From positions 4,664,501 to 4,728,500 of the forward strand of contig NZ_VCBX02000001.1 in the NCBI RefSeq assembly GCF_005938745.2: a DNA stretch of 64,000 nucleotides, read 5' to 3'. The position numbers and the translations under genes are program-made. Below, one piece after another: positions 54,891-64,000 of the stretch. The stretch comes from Rhodococcus sp. KBS0724. Its GTDB lineage: Bacteria > Actinomycetota > Actinomycetes > Mycobacteriales > Mycobacteriaceae. Position 1 is the first letter of the stretch, and the number at the start of each line of letters is the position of its first letter. The notes under the pieces were generated by a model that did not search any database, was not told the DNA's origin, and saw only the letters and a list, made by a program, of their open reading frames with translations.

Positions 54891-56417
54891 TCAGTGCATC
54901 ATGATCGGCGCGGACGAATCACCCTCGGCCACGACCCTCGTCGTCTTGCTACGCGGCAGGAAGAATGCTGGGATGAACGTCAGGACGATCAGTACGGTCG
55001 CCACGAGGAACGTATTGCCGAATGCGTCGGCGGCAGAACTCAGAATCGAATCGACCATCGACGGATCCGGTCCCACCGGAGGCGGAAGGTGCGCCATACC
55101 GACCTCGACACTTGTCAGATCGCGATTGAGCAACTGGTTCGTCAGCACCACGGACATCACAGCGGTTCCGATGGAACCAGCGGTCTGCTGAACGATATTC
55201 ATGAGTGTCGAACCGCGAGCGATCTGCTCGTTGGACAGCGTCACGATCGCGGCCGTCATCAGCGGCATCATCGTGCAGCCCATGCCCATGCCCATCACGA
55301 ACAGGGCGGCCATCAGCATCCAGGTCGGCGAATCCGATGCGACCTGAGTGAAGACACCCATGCCGATCAAGATCAACGGCAGACCCGTCAACACGATCTT
55401 GCCTGCGCCCATCTTGTCGACGAGGCGGCCGGCGATCGGCATTGTCAGCATTGCGCCGAGACCCTGCGGAGCCATGAGCAGTCCGGCCTCGAGAGTCGTG
55501 TGGCCGCCCACCTGGATGAAGAAGCTCGGGAACAACAGACCAGCTCCCATGAACGCGACGATGAACAGGGACGTCGTGATGACAGCGACGGACAGCTGCC
55601 GGTTCCTGAACAACCGCAGGTCGATCAGCGGATGATCCTTACGCAGCGCGTGGAACACAAACGCGATGATCAGAACCAAACCGATACCGGCGGAGACCAA
55701 AACCCTGGCCGACGCGACGGTCCCGACCTCGGGGATCGAGGACACGCCGAAGAGGAACAGCGCCAGACCCGGTGACAGCAGCACCATTCCGAGGAAGTCG
55801 AACGACTCCGAGGGTTGGGGCTTGTCCGACGGGAGAATCTTGAATGCCGCAACCAAGGCAATGGCACCGATCGGCAGGTTGATCAGGAAGATCCAGTGCC
55901 AGCTTGCGACCTCGATCAGCCAACCACCGAGAATCGGTCCACCAATGGGGCCGAGCAGCATCGGAATACCGAGCACAGCCATGACGCGACCGACTCGCTC
56001 CGGACCGGCAGCCTTGGTCATGATCGTCATACCGAGCGGCATCAACATGCCGCCGCCCAGGCCCTGCAGAACTCGGAAACCGATCAACGACGTGATGTCC
56101 CACGCCATCGCGCAGGCAACCGAACCCAGCACGAACAGTACAAGGGCTGTCATATACAGGCGCTTGGTGCCAAATCGATCAGCGGCCCATCCCGTTACCG
56201 GAATGACGGTCGCCAGAGCGAGTGTGTACGCAGTCATCGTCCACGCAACAGTCGCGTACGACGTCTGGAAGTCCTCGGCAAAAGTGGTGAGCGCAACGCT
56301 CACCACGGTCACGTCGAGAATCGACATGATGGCACCGAGCACCACCACGGATGCGATTTTGAGTACCGCACCGTCTAATTTGTCGGACGCCGGTGCCGGC
56401 GCGTTCGGCGATGTCAT
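54891..56417 (-). CDS. DHA2-family MFS multidrug transporter
   Basis: A 508-aa transporter with 14 predicted helices. Motif C-type GWLIEVASWHWIFLINLPIG and the first-loop region LDVTVVSVALTTFAEDF are those of EmrB/QacA exporters. It is coupled to the MarR regulator by ATGA, so both likely respond to the same toxic compound. Confidence 0.93.
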   Translation of the reverse strand: MTSPNAPAPASDKLDGAVLKIASVVVLGAIMSILDVTVVSVALTTFAEDFQTSYATVAWTMTAYTLALATVIPVTGWAADRFGTKRLYMTALVLFVLGSVACAMAWDITSLIGFRVLQGLGGGMLMPLGMTIMTKAAGPERVGRVMAVLGIPMLLGPIGGPILGGWLIEVASWHWIFLINLPIGAIALVAAFKILPSDKPQPSESFDFLGMVLLSPGLALFLFGVSSIPEVGTVASARVLVSAGIGLVLIIAFVFHALRKDHPLIDLRLFRNRQLSVAVITTSLFIVAFMGAGLLFPSFFIQVGGHTTLEAGLLMAPQGLGAMLTMPIAGRLVDKMGAGKIVLTGLPLILIGMGVFTQVASDSPTWMLMAALFVMGMGMGCTMMPLMTAAIVTLSNEQIARGSTLMNIVQQTAGSIGTAVMSVVLTNQLLNRDLTSVEVGMAHLPPPVGPDPSMVDSILSSAADAFGNTFLVATVLIVLTFIPAFFLPRSKTTRVVAEGDSSAPIMMH

Positions 56418-56884
56418 CGCGAAGTCTCCTGGGTAGATGCTCGCAGATAGTCACCCGCGAGAATGGGCTCGAGCGCCTCGACAAGTCGAAGCCGTTCCGG
56501 CGCGGGCACGCGCGACGCAAAATCACGAAGCTGTCCACGCTTGCATTCGATGTGAGTGGACGTGACCTTAACGCCGGCCTCCGACAGGGAAACCCGTTTG
56601 ACGCGTCGGTCACGTTCGTCCTCACGCCGCACGACCAATCCCATGTGCACGAGTTGGTCGATATTGCGTCCCGTCGCCGCCACCGACAGCCGAAGCTCGT
56701 CGGCGACCTCGTGGATCGGAACAGGTGCAGCACACTGCCCGAGCGCAAACAGCACACGCACCTGACTGAACGAGAGATCCAACTCGATCAACGCATCGAT
56801 CGACTCCGAATCACCGGCGCTCATCAGGCGAGTGAACAACTCGTCGAGTGCTCCGAACAGGTCATCAGAATCCGAGGCGATCAC
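56414..56884 (-). CDS. MarR-family regulator of the MFS pump
   Basis: A 156-aa winged-helix regulator. IHEVADELRLSVAATGRNIDQLVHMGLVVRREDERDRRVKRVSLSEAG is the wHTH with its beta wing. The GTG at 56884 gives VIASDSDDLFGALDELF; an upstream TTG at 56920 is less likely because a dyad lies there. Its stop overlaps the pump start. Confidence 0.88.
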   Translation of the reverse strand: MIASDSDDLFGALDELFTRLMSAGDSESIDALIELDLSFSQVRVLFALGQCAAPVPIHEVADELRLSVAATGRNIDQLVHMGLVVRREDERDRRVKRVSLSEAGVKVTSTHIECKRGQLRDFASRVPAPERLRLVEALEPILAGDYLRASTQETSR

Positions 56885-56890
56885 CTGGCG

Positions 56891-56914
56891 AATAGTAGTG
56901 CGGATGCAACTATT
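56891..56914. promoter_or_regulatory. Candidate MarR operator
   Basis: AATAGT and ACTATT flank 12 bases just upstream of the MarR GTG, making an imperfect 24-bp dyad that would allow autoregulation of the MarR-MFS pair. Confidence 0.5.
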
Positions 56915-56972
56915 GCCCAACCGTAACTAACCCGCAACCCGATTTTCGGTGAGCAACATCACCCTCGATGAC

Positions 56973-57938
56973 TCATTCCTGCACCAAAATCGCCTTTCCG
57001 AGAACTTTGCCCGTTTCCAGATCAGTGAGCGCCAAGGCCGCATCCTCCAGAAGGTATCGAGCTTTGACGAGGGGTCGCAACCCATTTTCGACATGGCGAA
57101 CCAACGACGCATGCACCTGAGCAACTGCCTCGCGATCAGTACGTGTGAACTCACCCCATGCCGCTCCGACGATGCTGATGTTGCGGAACAGCACCCGATT
57201 CACCTTCACTTCGGGAATCCCGCCGCCGGCGAACCCGATCACGACAAGCCGGCCTTCAGGCGCCAAGACACGGACCGCCTCGTCGAAAGCGTCACCGCCG
57301 ACAGGATCAACCACTATCTGCGCCCCCTTGCCACCGGTCAACTCACGAACCCGCTCTCCCCAACCCGGCGCCAGTGCCACTACCTCGTCGGCCCCCAACT
57401 CGCGGAGGAACTCCTCTACACCGGGGCGCCGAACCACAGCAATCACCCGCGCGCCATGCGCCTTGGCCAACTGGATGGTCGCGGTGCCCACCCCGCCCGC
57501 CGCGCCGAGCACAACCACGGTTTCGCCGGCCACGATCTTGGCGCGACGAGCCAGCGCGAACTCCATCGTCTGGTAATTGATGATCAACGACGCGGCTTCG
57601 TCGAAATCCAACGAGTCCGGAATTCGCAATACCTGCGACGGGTCGACTGCTATCCGTTCCGCATATCCCCCGAGATACGTCGCCGCGAGTACCCGATCGC
57701 CCGGAGCGAATCCCGACTCCTCCGGAGCCGAGATCACGACGCCCGAGATTTCTGCACCCGGAACAAACGGGGGCTCCGGACGAATCTGATACTTGCCGTA
57801 GGTGATCAACAAGTCCGGAAAGCAGACCCCACTTGCCTTGACGTCGATGAGAACCTTGCCAGACGCATCGGGTTCGGGGATCTCCTCGAGGTCGAGTCCT
57901 TGCGGGCCGGACAACTCGGTAACAACCATCGCGCGCAC
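56973..57938 (-). CDS. Zinc-independent quinone oxidoreductase (MDR family)
   Basis: A 321-aa medium-chain dehydrogenase/reductase. The catalytic region is SGVCFPDLLITYGKYQIRPEPPFVPGAEISG, lacking zinc ligands; VLGAAGGVGTATIQLAKAHGA binds NADPH. It resembles NADPH:quinone oxidoreductases and related enoyl reductases. It stands alone on its strand with its own start at 57938. Confidence 0.9.
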   Translation of the reverse strand: MRAMVVTELSGPQGLDLEEIPEPDASGKVLIDVKASGVCFPDLLITYGKYQIRPEPPFVPGAEISGVVISAPEESGFAPGDRVLAATYLGGYAERIAVDPSQVLRIPDSLDFDEAASLIINYQTMEFALARRAKIVAGETVVVLGAAGGVGTATIQLAKAHGARVIAVVRRPGVEEFLRELGADEVVALAPGWGERVRELTGGKGAQIVVDPVGGDAFDEAVRVLAPEGRLVVIGFAGGGIPEVKVNRVLFRNISIVGAAWGEFTRTDREAVAQVHASLVRHVENGLRPLVKARYLLEDAALALTDLETGKVLGKAILVQE

Positions 57939-58315
57939 AGCAACTCCTCGTCGGGAACGTAGTCGGACATCCTGTATTCCCGACCTTAGCCTCCCGCCTC
58001 ACCATCGTCGCAAGGGAACCGAACGCAAGGTATGAAAATGCGCACCGCAAGAGCCACAAGGATATTCGTCGCCAACCGAACGCCTTGTGGGTTCACATCC
58101 ATTCCCCCGGTATGTAAGCTTGGACGATATCGGGGTTTCAGTTTGTTTCCGAAAATTCACGCACAGCCTCGCGAACGACGGACACAGACCTCAGGCCACA
58201 CAGATCCGAACCTTGAGTGCTGGAACAAGATACGGACCACCGAGCAAGCCAGCGCTGTTGCCGGTTCTGCGCCGGACACTCCACGGCACCGATGACGAAC
58301 AAGGGCGGGATAACC
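57939..58315. other. Divergent intergenic region before the ANTAR gene
   Basis: This 377-bp region has no convincing gene. It carries the divergent promoters of the quinone oxidoreductase and of the ANTAR-glycosyltransferase operon, neither of which I can place securely, and an AAGGG ribosome site before 58316. Confidence 0.4.
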
Positions 58316-59035
58316 ATGCATGATGACGCTCTATACCTCTGTGCCCTGACCCATTTCGCGTCGCCGCCGCTCGAATGCACATCGGCAACGCACACACTTC
58401 ATGAACTGGCGTGCTACATCGCCGACATATTCGGTACCGCAGCGGCAAGCATCACCGTGACCCTTCCCGATCAACCGGACATCACATCGGTCAGCGACAC
58501 CGAATTCGACCGGTGCGAACAGGAGTTTCGAACAGGTCCGGGCAGGTTACCCCCACTCCACAGCCTGCAGATCACCGATGTTCCAGGAGCGGCACACGCC
58601 TGGCCGGCCTTTGCGGCACAAGCGAGCCATCTGGGTGTCAAAGCCGTGGCGACACTTCCGCTTTACCGTGAAACGAGAAACGTGGGCGGGTCGGCATCCC
58701 CCACGCAGAAAGGTATCGGAACCCTTACCGTGTTCTCACACGAGATGATCGTCTGGGACGACGACGATGCGACTGCGGCCCGGGCACTGACCAACGTTGC
58801 AATGGGATTCATACTCATGTCGCTCGAATTGCAAGAGCGCGAACGAGTATCCCTGCAACTGCAACACGCACTCGAAACCCGGATAGTTGTCGAACAGGCC
58901 AAGGGCATCATCTCCAAGGACCACAACACCACCATCGACTCTGCTTACCAACTCATCCGCCGGCGCGCACGAAGCCACAACGCGACGGTACTGTCCGTCG
59001 CGCGGGCGATTGTCGAACTCGGATTGAAGGTGTGA
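58316..59035 (+). CDS. GAF-ANTAR RNA-binding regulator
   Basis: A 239-aa protein. A GAF-like sensor domain covers about 20-165, and a C-terminal ANTAR three-helix RNA-binding domain covers about 180-235 (RIVVEQAKGIISKDHNTTIDSAYQLIRRRAR). ANTAR proteins prevent termination by binding paired hairpins in nascent RNA. It ends 3 bp before the first glycosyltransferase, so it is probably made with it. The ATG at 58316 is preferred for its Shine-Dalgarno. Confidence 0.88.
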   Translation: MHDDALYLCALTHFASPPLECTSATHTLHELACYIADIFGTAAASITVTLPDQPDITSVSDTEFDRCEQEFRTGPGRLPPLHSLQITDVPGAAHAWPAFAAQASHLGVKAVATLPLYRETRNVGGSASPTQKGIGTLTVFSHEMIVWDDDDATAARALTNVAMGFILMSLELQERERVSLQLQHALETRIVVEQAKGIISKDHNTTIDSAYQLIRRRARSHNATVLSVARAIVELGLKV

Positions 59036-59038
59036 TCG

Positions 59039-60145
59039 ATGCGCGTTGCATTGGTGACACCGGCATTCCCCCCGTCCATCGGCGGAGTCGAAGACCACGT
59101 CTCTCAGTTGGCCACACATCTGATCGCCACCGGGATCGACGTCGAAGTTTTCAGCGGCAGCCGTCGATCGGAAGCACCGCAGACTCCGTACACACCCGAT
59201 CCGATCGTCCATCGCTACCGCGCCTGGAGAACCACCGCCGTGTCCGTCTCACCCCGGCTCTTGATCCGAACCATGCACCTCGACAAGACGTTTGACATCG
59301 TCCATGTACACAGCTATCACGCGTCCTCCGCTGTGACCGCACTGACGGGGTTACGTCGGCCGGTGGTCTTCACTCCACATTTTCACGGCAGCGGGCACAC
59401 TCGATCCACCCGCATGCTGCATACGCTCTACCGGAAATTCTCCCGATCGCTCTTCGCATCGAGTTCGGCCGTGATCTGTGTGTCAGACGCGGAACTCGAG
59501 TTGGTGCACACATACTTCCCAGGCCTCGACACGGATATGACGGTCATTCCCAACGGCGTCGACGCCACCACCGTGCGCGCCGCCGTGCCGTACCCCGACG
59601 AGAGTGCCACGCTGGTGTTTCACGGCCGCTTGGAACCCTACAAGCGCGTAGACCGCATCATCGAGGCCATGGTCGAACTACCCGACACCATCCAACTTGT
59701 TGTCGTCGGCGAAGGTTCAGCTCGAAATGCACTGGCTGCCAGTTCCGCCCGCCTCGGACTCGGCAATCGGGTGCAGTTTCCGGGGCGGCTGGACACTTCC
59801 GGTGTGCATCGCTGGCTCAGGACGGCAGACGTGTCCATCTCGTTGTCCGAGCATGAAGCATTTGGCATCGCCCCCCTCGAATCCGCCGCAGCGGGGTCAC
59901 GAATCATCCTCAGCGACATACCTGCTCATCGTGAGATCGTCCGTCGATTCCTCGGCGCCGAGGCAATTCTGATCCCACCGACTGCCGGTGCCACATCCAT
60001 AGCCCGCGCGATCGCGCGACAGTTGAGTGCCGGACTCGCTGACGAAGTGTTCTTGCCGGACTGGACCAGCGTTGCAGCCGCAACGGCTGATGTGTACCGA
60101 CGTGTACTGGAGCGGGCCGTAGCGGCGAGAGTCGTCGAGGAGTAA
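59039..60145 (+). CDS. GT4-family glycosyltransferase
   Basis: A 368-aa GT-B enzyme. The N-terminal acceptor domain begins MRVALVTPAFPPSIGGVEDHVSQLA; the donor domain has VFHGRLEPYKRVDRIIEAM and the E-X7-E pattern SEHEAFGIAPLES. It probably transfers a nucleotide-sugar residue during cell-surface glycan synthesis. It follows the ANTAR gene at a 3-bp gap. Confidence 0.91.
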   Translation: MRVALVTPAFPPSIGGVEDHVSQLATHLIATGIDVEVFSGSRRSEAPQTPYTPDPIVHRYRAWRTTAVSVSPRLLIRTMHLDKTFDIVHVHSYHASSAVTALTGLRRPVVFTPHFHGSGHTRSTRMLHTLYRKFSRSLFASSSAVICVSDAELELVHTYFPGLDTDMTVIPNGVDATTVRAAVPYPDESATLVFHGRLEPYKRVDRIIEAMVELPDTIQLVVVGEGSARNALAASSARLGLGNRVQFPGRLDTSGVHRWLRTADVSISLSEHEAFGIAPLESAAAGSRIILSDIPAHREIVRRFLGAEAILIPPTAGATSIARAIARQLSAGLADEVFLPDWTSVAAATADVYRRVLERAVAARVVEE

Positions 60146-60261
60146 GTTCAGATTAGTCGGCATGCCCTTGTTCCCTGGTACTTCCGCACCGATATTCGGA
60201 GCTGCCCCTGATTCCCGGTAGCTCGTCCATCCCCGTACGGACGAGTCAGGTGGCACCCGCG

Positions 60262-61122
60262 ATGAATCAGCCTTCGTTTCCGCACAACCGGGCACAGATC
60301 GGATCAGCAACCCGCAGCGGGGTCAGCCTCTCGATACTGATGCCGGTCTTCAACGAGGAACGCACACTGAAGTCTGCGATAGACCGCGTATTCGCCGTTC
60401 ACTACCCGTGCAGAATGGAACTGATCGTCGTCGACGACGGCAGCACCGATCGCACCGCTGAAATTCTCGACGCTCAGCGATCAGATACGCGAACAGCGAA
60501 AGACATTGTTGTAGTCACTCATCCGTCCAACCGCGGCAAGGGAGCGGCTATTCGAACCGGATTGGACTACGCCGCGGGAAGTCATCTCGTCATACTCGAT
60601 GCGGATCTCGAGTATCTGCCGAGCGACATTCCGTCGCTGATCGCACCGGTGCTGGCCGGGTACTCCGATCACGTGTTCGGCGCGAGGGTCCGCGGAGTCA
60701 ACGCCTGCTTTCCGTCATTTCGGTTTGCCATCGGCGGACGCGCAACCACCTTTTTCGCCAACGTGTTGTACGACGCCTGCCTGACGGACATGCACACCTG
60801 CCTCAAACTCATTCCGACCGAACAACTTCGCTCCCTGACATTGACCGAAGGAGGCTTCGGCCTCGACACGGAAATGACAGCACGATTATTGCGGTGCGGC
60901 ATCCGGCCTCTCGAAGTGCCGGTGTCCTATCACGGACGATCTGTGTCGGAAGGAAAGAAAATCACCTGGCGCGATGGTGTTGCCTGCCTTGCCGTCATGG
61001 CCCGCGTTCGGGTGCAGCACCGACCGGAGATCGCACCGGTTGTAGGCCGAATCGCGGTAGTCGGAGCAGCACAAGGTGATCCGCCGCGCAGGGTTCTACA
61101 TCTGCCGAAGGCTGTGGGGTGA
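60262..61122 (+). CDS. GT2-family glycosyltransferase (polyprenyl-phosphate sugar synthase type)
   Basis: A 286-aa GT-A enzyme: SLSILMPVFNEERTLKSAI, LIVVDDGSTDRT, VILDADLEYLPSDIPSLI (DxD). No C-terminal membrane helices are seen, as in dolichyl-phosphate mannose synthase-type enzymes. It may make the lipid-linked sugar donor for the membrane protein downstream. The ATG at 60262 is chosen (GTG 60250 is possible). The stop overlaps the next start (GTGA). Confidence 0.89.
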   Translation: MNQPSFPHNRAQIGSATRSGVSLSILMPVFNEERTLKSAIDRVFAVHYPCRMELIVVDDGSTDRTAEILDAQRSDTRTAKDIVVVTHPSNRGKGAAIRTGLDYAAGSHLVILDADLEYLPSDIPSLIAPVLAGYSDHVFGARVRGVNACFPSFRFAIGGRATTFFANVLYDACLTDMHTCLKLIPTEQLRSLTLTEGGFGLDTEMTARLLRCGIRPLEVPVSYHGRSVSEGKKITWRDGVACLAVMARVRVQHRPEIAPVVGRIAVVGAAQGDPPRRVLHLPKAVG

Positions 61123-62288
61123 GCCGTATGACTGCCGAAAGCAGAATCAAAGTAGTGGTCGTGGGACCGAGCTTTTACTTCCTCAGCGGTTTGTCTGCCT
61201 ACACCTGCACACTCGCCAACGAACTGAGCCGAAAACACGATGTGGCGGTGCTCCTGCTGCGGCGGGTCATCCCGCGGCGGTTGTATCCGACTACTCGCCG
61301 CTCACCGAGTGCCGGAACAGCACTTCGATACGGCAACAACGTCACTCGTATCGGCGAACTCGACTGGTATTGGATCCCCGGCTTGCTGGGGACCCTGGCA
61401 CGACTACGGTCGACAAAGCCGGATCTTCTTGTTCTGCAATGGTGGACTGTAGCAACACTGCACACCTACATCGCCCTGGCGCTGGCTGCACGGGCACTCG
61501 GCATTCGTGTTGCCGTCGAGTTTCACGAGACCCAGGACAGCAGTGAGGCATCGGTCTTCGGCGCCGACATGTACTGCCGACGCGGTGTGCCCCTTCTACT
61601 CTCGCTCGCTCACGGTGCGGTCGTCCACAACAACCACGATTTGCAGTTGCTGAAAGCAACGTTCGGCTCGGGCACGTTCGACAGACTCGAGATCGAAACA
61701 GCACCCCACGGACCGTACACACACCTCGCCGACGGTCGCGTCGATCCCGCGACATCTCACGATTCCCGGAGTGGGCCAACCCGACTGCTGTTCTTCGGAC
61801 TCATCAGGCCGTACAAGGGGCTCGACGATCTCCTGGTTGCCTTCAACCAATTCACTCCGGAGCAGGCAGCACAGTTTCACCTCACGATCGTCGGTGAAAC
61901 CTGGGAGAACTGGCAGATCCCGGCTGCACTGATAACCGCCAGTCCACACCGTCGTCACATCACTTTCGTCAATCGCTACGTCAGCGACGCCGAGGCAGCC
62001 CAATTCTTCCGTGACGCAGACGTAGTGGTGCTTCCCTATCGAAGGGCGTCGGCCAGCGGTCCGCTGCAGATCGCTATGCACTCCGGGTTGCATGTCGTGC
62101 TCTACGCGGTTGGCGGACTCGTCGAAGCAACACGCACCTACGAAGGCGCCCATCTGGTCGAACCCGATAACGTCGACGCACTCCGTCACGCGTTGATGTC
62201 GATTCCGCCGGACCGCCGCCGCCGATTCACCGACCATACCTCGTGGTCGACCATGCTCGGTGCGATCGAACGGTTGGCGCGATCATGA
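61119..62288 (+). CDS. GT4-like glycosyltransferase
   Basis: A 389-aa GT-B protein. IKVVVVGPSFYFLSGLSAYTCTLANELS opens the first domain; the donor domain has LLFFGLIRPYKGLDDLLVAF and VVLPYRRASASGPLQIAMHSG. It starts at a GTG that overlaps the upstream stop and its stop overlaps the next ATG, so three genes are coupled. Confidence 0.88.
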   Translation: MSRMTAESRIKVVVVGPSFYFLSGLSAYTCTLANELSRKHDVAVLLLRRVIPRRLYPTTRRSPSAGTALRYGNNVTRIGELDWYWIPGLLGTLARLRSTKPDLLVLQWWTVATLHTYIALALAARALGIRVAVEFHETQDSSEASVFGADMYCRRGVPLLLSLAHGAVVHNNHDLQLLKATFGSGTFDRLEIETAPHGPYTHLADGRVDPATSHDSRSGPTRLLFFGLIRPYKGLDDLLVAFNQFTPEQAAQFHLTIVGETWENWQIPAALITASPHRRHITFVNRYVSDAEAAQFFRDADVVVLPYRRASASGPLQIAMHSGLHVVLYAVGGLVEATRTYEGAHLVEPDNVDALRHALMSIPPDRRRRFTDHTSWSTMLGAIERLARS

Positions 62289-64000
62289 TTGCACTCGCTC
62301 CGAGCGATACCGAACCGAGTCCGCGGCACCGGTTCTCCGGCAGCTCACGCTCGCCGCTGTTGTCCTGGACAGTGATTGGCGTATCGGTTGCGCTCGGAAC
62401 ACTCCTGATCGGTGTGTCGTACCGGATGTCGACCGAGGGCTCACCGCCGAACGTCTACTACGCAACCTTCTGGGCCGGGATGTTGCTCGGGGTGATACCA
62501 CTCGCAGCAAAATTGGCAGCTTCCGAGACAACAGTTGGTCAACGCATCGGCTCGATAACGGTGCTCGGGCTCTTCACGGCAGTTCCCAAGTATCTCCGAA
62601 ACCCTTTCGGCCCTTCCTATCACGACGAGTATGCGCACTGGCGTGAATCCGTCGATGTCATGACGAGCGGCCAATTGTTCCCACCCAACTCGATCATTCC
62701 GATCGTCGAATATTTTCCCGGCACGTCGGCCCTGTCCGCTTCCCTGTCCCAACTGACCGGCCTCTCGGCCTGGTCCGCGGGGGAAGTGTTGATGGTCATC
62801 GCCCATGTCATGACAATTCTCGGCACGTATGTGCTCGGAACTTCGCTGCTGCGCTCCGCCCGTGCCGGTGCCGTGGCAGCCCTGATCTACGCCCTCAATC
62901 CGTCGGCCATCTATTTCGACACCCAATTCGCGTACGAAGGTGTTGCCATCACATTCTTCATGTGGGCGTTGGCATTGACCTCGCTTGCCGCACGTTCGGA
63001 CGATCGTCGACGGCGAATCTCGTATCTGTCGATCGCGGTCACCTGCGGCGCCGTGTGCGTCGTCACCCACCATCTGACCACCATCGCACTGCTCCTGATC
63101 TCGGCGGCAATCGCCGTCACCGTCACAGCATTCGGATTCGTACGCACGCACCAAAGGCCATACGTGTGGTGGATTCTGCTGGGCGGCACCGGAACCGTCG
63201 GCGCCGCCTGGCTTGTCTTCGTGGCATCGCCGACCGTGAGCTACCTCTCGCCGTATCTCGCCAACTCGTTGACTCAGCTGAGTAGCATCGCCACGTCGCA
63301 ATCGAGTGGCCGCGAACTCCTCGCCGCCAATGTTCAGCCGCTCTGGGAACGAGCTTTCACCGCAGCCGCTCCGGCAGCGGTGGCAGCGATATTCGCGTTG
63401 GGCCTGTTGGTGATCGCGCGCGTGCGGAGCAAAGTCACCTCCGCGACCCTTGCATTCATCGCCGTCGGAGCGGTCTACTTCCCGTCGGTGCTGTTTGTGC
63501 TGGCCCCGTCGGGCGCCGAGGGGGCCAGGCGCTCGTGGGCATTCAGTTACGTCGGGGTGGCAGTGATGTGCGCCCTCGTAGTCGCATTCCAGGATCGATT
63601 GCCGCACGTAGTGATCCGGTTCCGGACGTTGATCTCGCTGGCCGTCCTGACCGTCCTGCTCATCGGAAATGTCGGCGCCGGCCTCAACGATCCCTACCGA
63701 TTTCCCGGCCCGTTCCTGTGGGGCTCCGATACCAGATCCGCGAGCGCCGAAGCCCGGACGGTGGCAGAACACATTCGACTGAGAGAAGGCCGCGTGCGCG
63801 TCGTGACCGATCGCTACACAACGCTGGCACTCGCAGCGTACGGCGAACTCTACGTCTCCGAACCATCATCCGATTTTCCGGTGTGGGAGCTCACCCAGAC
63901 CGACTCCGACCCCGATACAAAACTGGCTTCCGACCTGGCCGGGGCGACGTACGACTATCTTGTCGTCGATACCCGGATGGCGGATTCCCCACCCTTCAAC
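62285..64000 (+). CDS. Polytopic membrane protein, glycosyltransferase-like (3' end beyond window)
   Basis: 572 codons without a stop run off the window. The protein has about 11-12 predicted helices and a first-loop acidic motif (FGPSYHDEYAHWRES) of the kind seen in GT-C sugar transferases using polyprenyl donors. The periplasmic C-terminal part begins after the last helix (about residue 460). The ATG overlaps the previous stop (ATGA). Sugar and acceptor are unknown. Confidence 0.8.
   Translation, partial: MIALAPSDTEPSPRHRFSGSSRSPLLSWTVIGVSVALGTLLIGVSYRMSTEGSPPNVYYATFWAGMLLGVIPLAAKLAASETTVGQRIGSITVLGLFTAVPKYLRNPFGPSYHDEYAHWRESVDVMTSGQLFPPNSIIPIVEYFPGTSALSASLSQLTGLSAWSAGEVLMVIAHVMTILGTYVLGTSLLRSARAGAVAALIYALNPSAIYFDTQFAYEGVAITFFMWALALTSLAARSDDRRRRISYLSIAVTCGAVCVVTHHLTTIALLLISAAIAVTVTAFGFVRTHQRPYVWWILLGGTGTVGAAWLVFVASPTVSYLSPYLANSLTQLSSIATSQSSGRELLAANVQPLWERAFTAAAPAAVAAIFALGLLVIARVRSKVTSATLAFIAVGAVYFPSVLFVLAPSGAEGARRSWAFSYVGVAVMCALVVAFQDRLPHVVIRFRTLISLAVLTVLLIGNVGAGLNDPYRFPGPFLWGSDTRSASAEARTVAEHIRLREGRVRVVTDRYTTLALAAYGELYVSEPSSDFPVWELTQTDSDPDTKLASDLAGATYDYLVVDTRMADSPPFN

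Noticed and set aside
1..64000. tRNA, rRNA, CRISPR array, IS element, prophage or origin of replication
   Set aside because: I looked for cloverleaf-like sequence, regularly spaced repeats, transposase motifs and DnaA-box clusters and saw none that could be supported by eye.

Overview
The window is high-GC actinobacterial chromosome, almost certainly Rhodococcus and probably of the R. erythropolis/qingshengii type. The evidence is a complete mycofactocin (mft) locus, a KshB-type steroid hydroxylase reductase with a KstR-like operator, an NDMA-dependent methanol dehydrogenase, a REP13E12-type HNH gene and the actinobacterial order rpsL-rpsG-fusA-tuf. No tRNA, rRNA, IS element or CRISPR array was seen. 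Most operons are on the minus strand and show many 4-base ATGA/GTGA stop-start overlaps.

Region 1 (1-12.9 kb) is the mycofactocin locus. It reads leftwards as mftA (31-aa precursor), mftB, mftC, mftD, then an OYE2-SDR-OYE1 oxidoreductase trio, then mftE, mftF and the start of mftG. A plus-strand DUF222/HNH (13E12) gene with a LexA-like box splits mftE-F-G from the rest. Divergent mftR and the methyltransferase mftM lie on the other side. Precursor, maturation, glycosylation, methylation, regulation and several likely client dehydrogenases are therefore together.

Region 2 (12.9-17.3 kb) holds small DUF genes, a MaoC-like hydratase and an ABC exporter with a divergent GbsR/MarR regulator. Region 3 (17.3-25.2 kb) is an mno-type alcohol oxidation cluster: response regulator, sensor kinase, iron ADH, small membrane protein, VWA protein, MoxR ATPase and the NDMA-dependent methanol dehydrogenase. 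This dehydrogenase is a probable mycofactocin client, which links the region to region 1. kshB is divergent from it. Region 4 (26.6-34.2 kb) carries a GT87 mannosyltransferase-like protein, an AlkD-like protein, an SPW membrane protein, a glutamate racemase homologue, a ferredoxin-reductase-like flavoprotein and an Asp23/Gls24 cell-envelope operon with two tiny membrane proteins.

Region 5 (34.3-39.2 kb) is the str operon with a candidate promoter far upstream of rpsL. Region 6 (39.3-50.2 kb) has two DUF3558 lipoproteins and a long operon of AtuA-family protein, two acyl-CoA dehydrogenases, both subunits of a biotin-dependent acyl-CoA carboxylase, an enoyl-CoA hydratase and a TetR regulator. 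It resembles acyclic-terpene (Atu) or branched-acyl (leucine-type) degradation. Region 7 (50.3-58 kb) holds crotonase, EamA exporter, gamma-carbonic anhydrase, pirin, LLM flavin oxidoreductase, MFS pump plus MarR, and a quinone oxidoreductase. Region 8 (58.3-64 kb) is an ANTAR RNA-binding regulator followed by three glycosyltransferases and a polytopic membrane protein cut by the window end, which looks like a glycan assembly operon.
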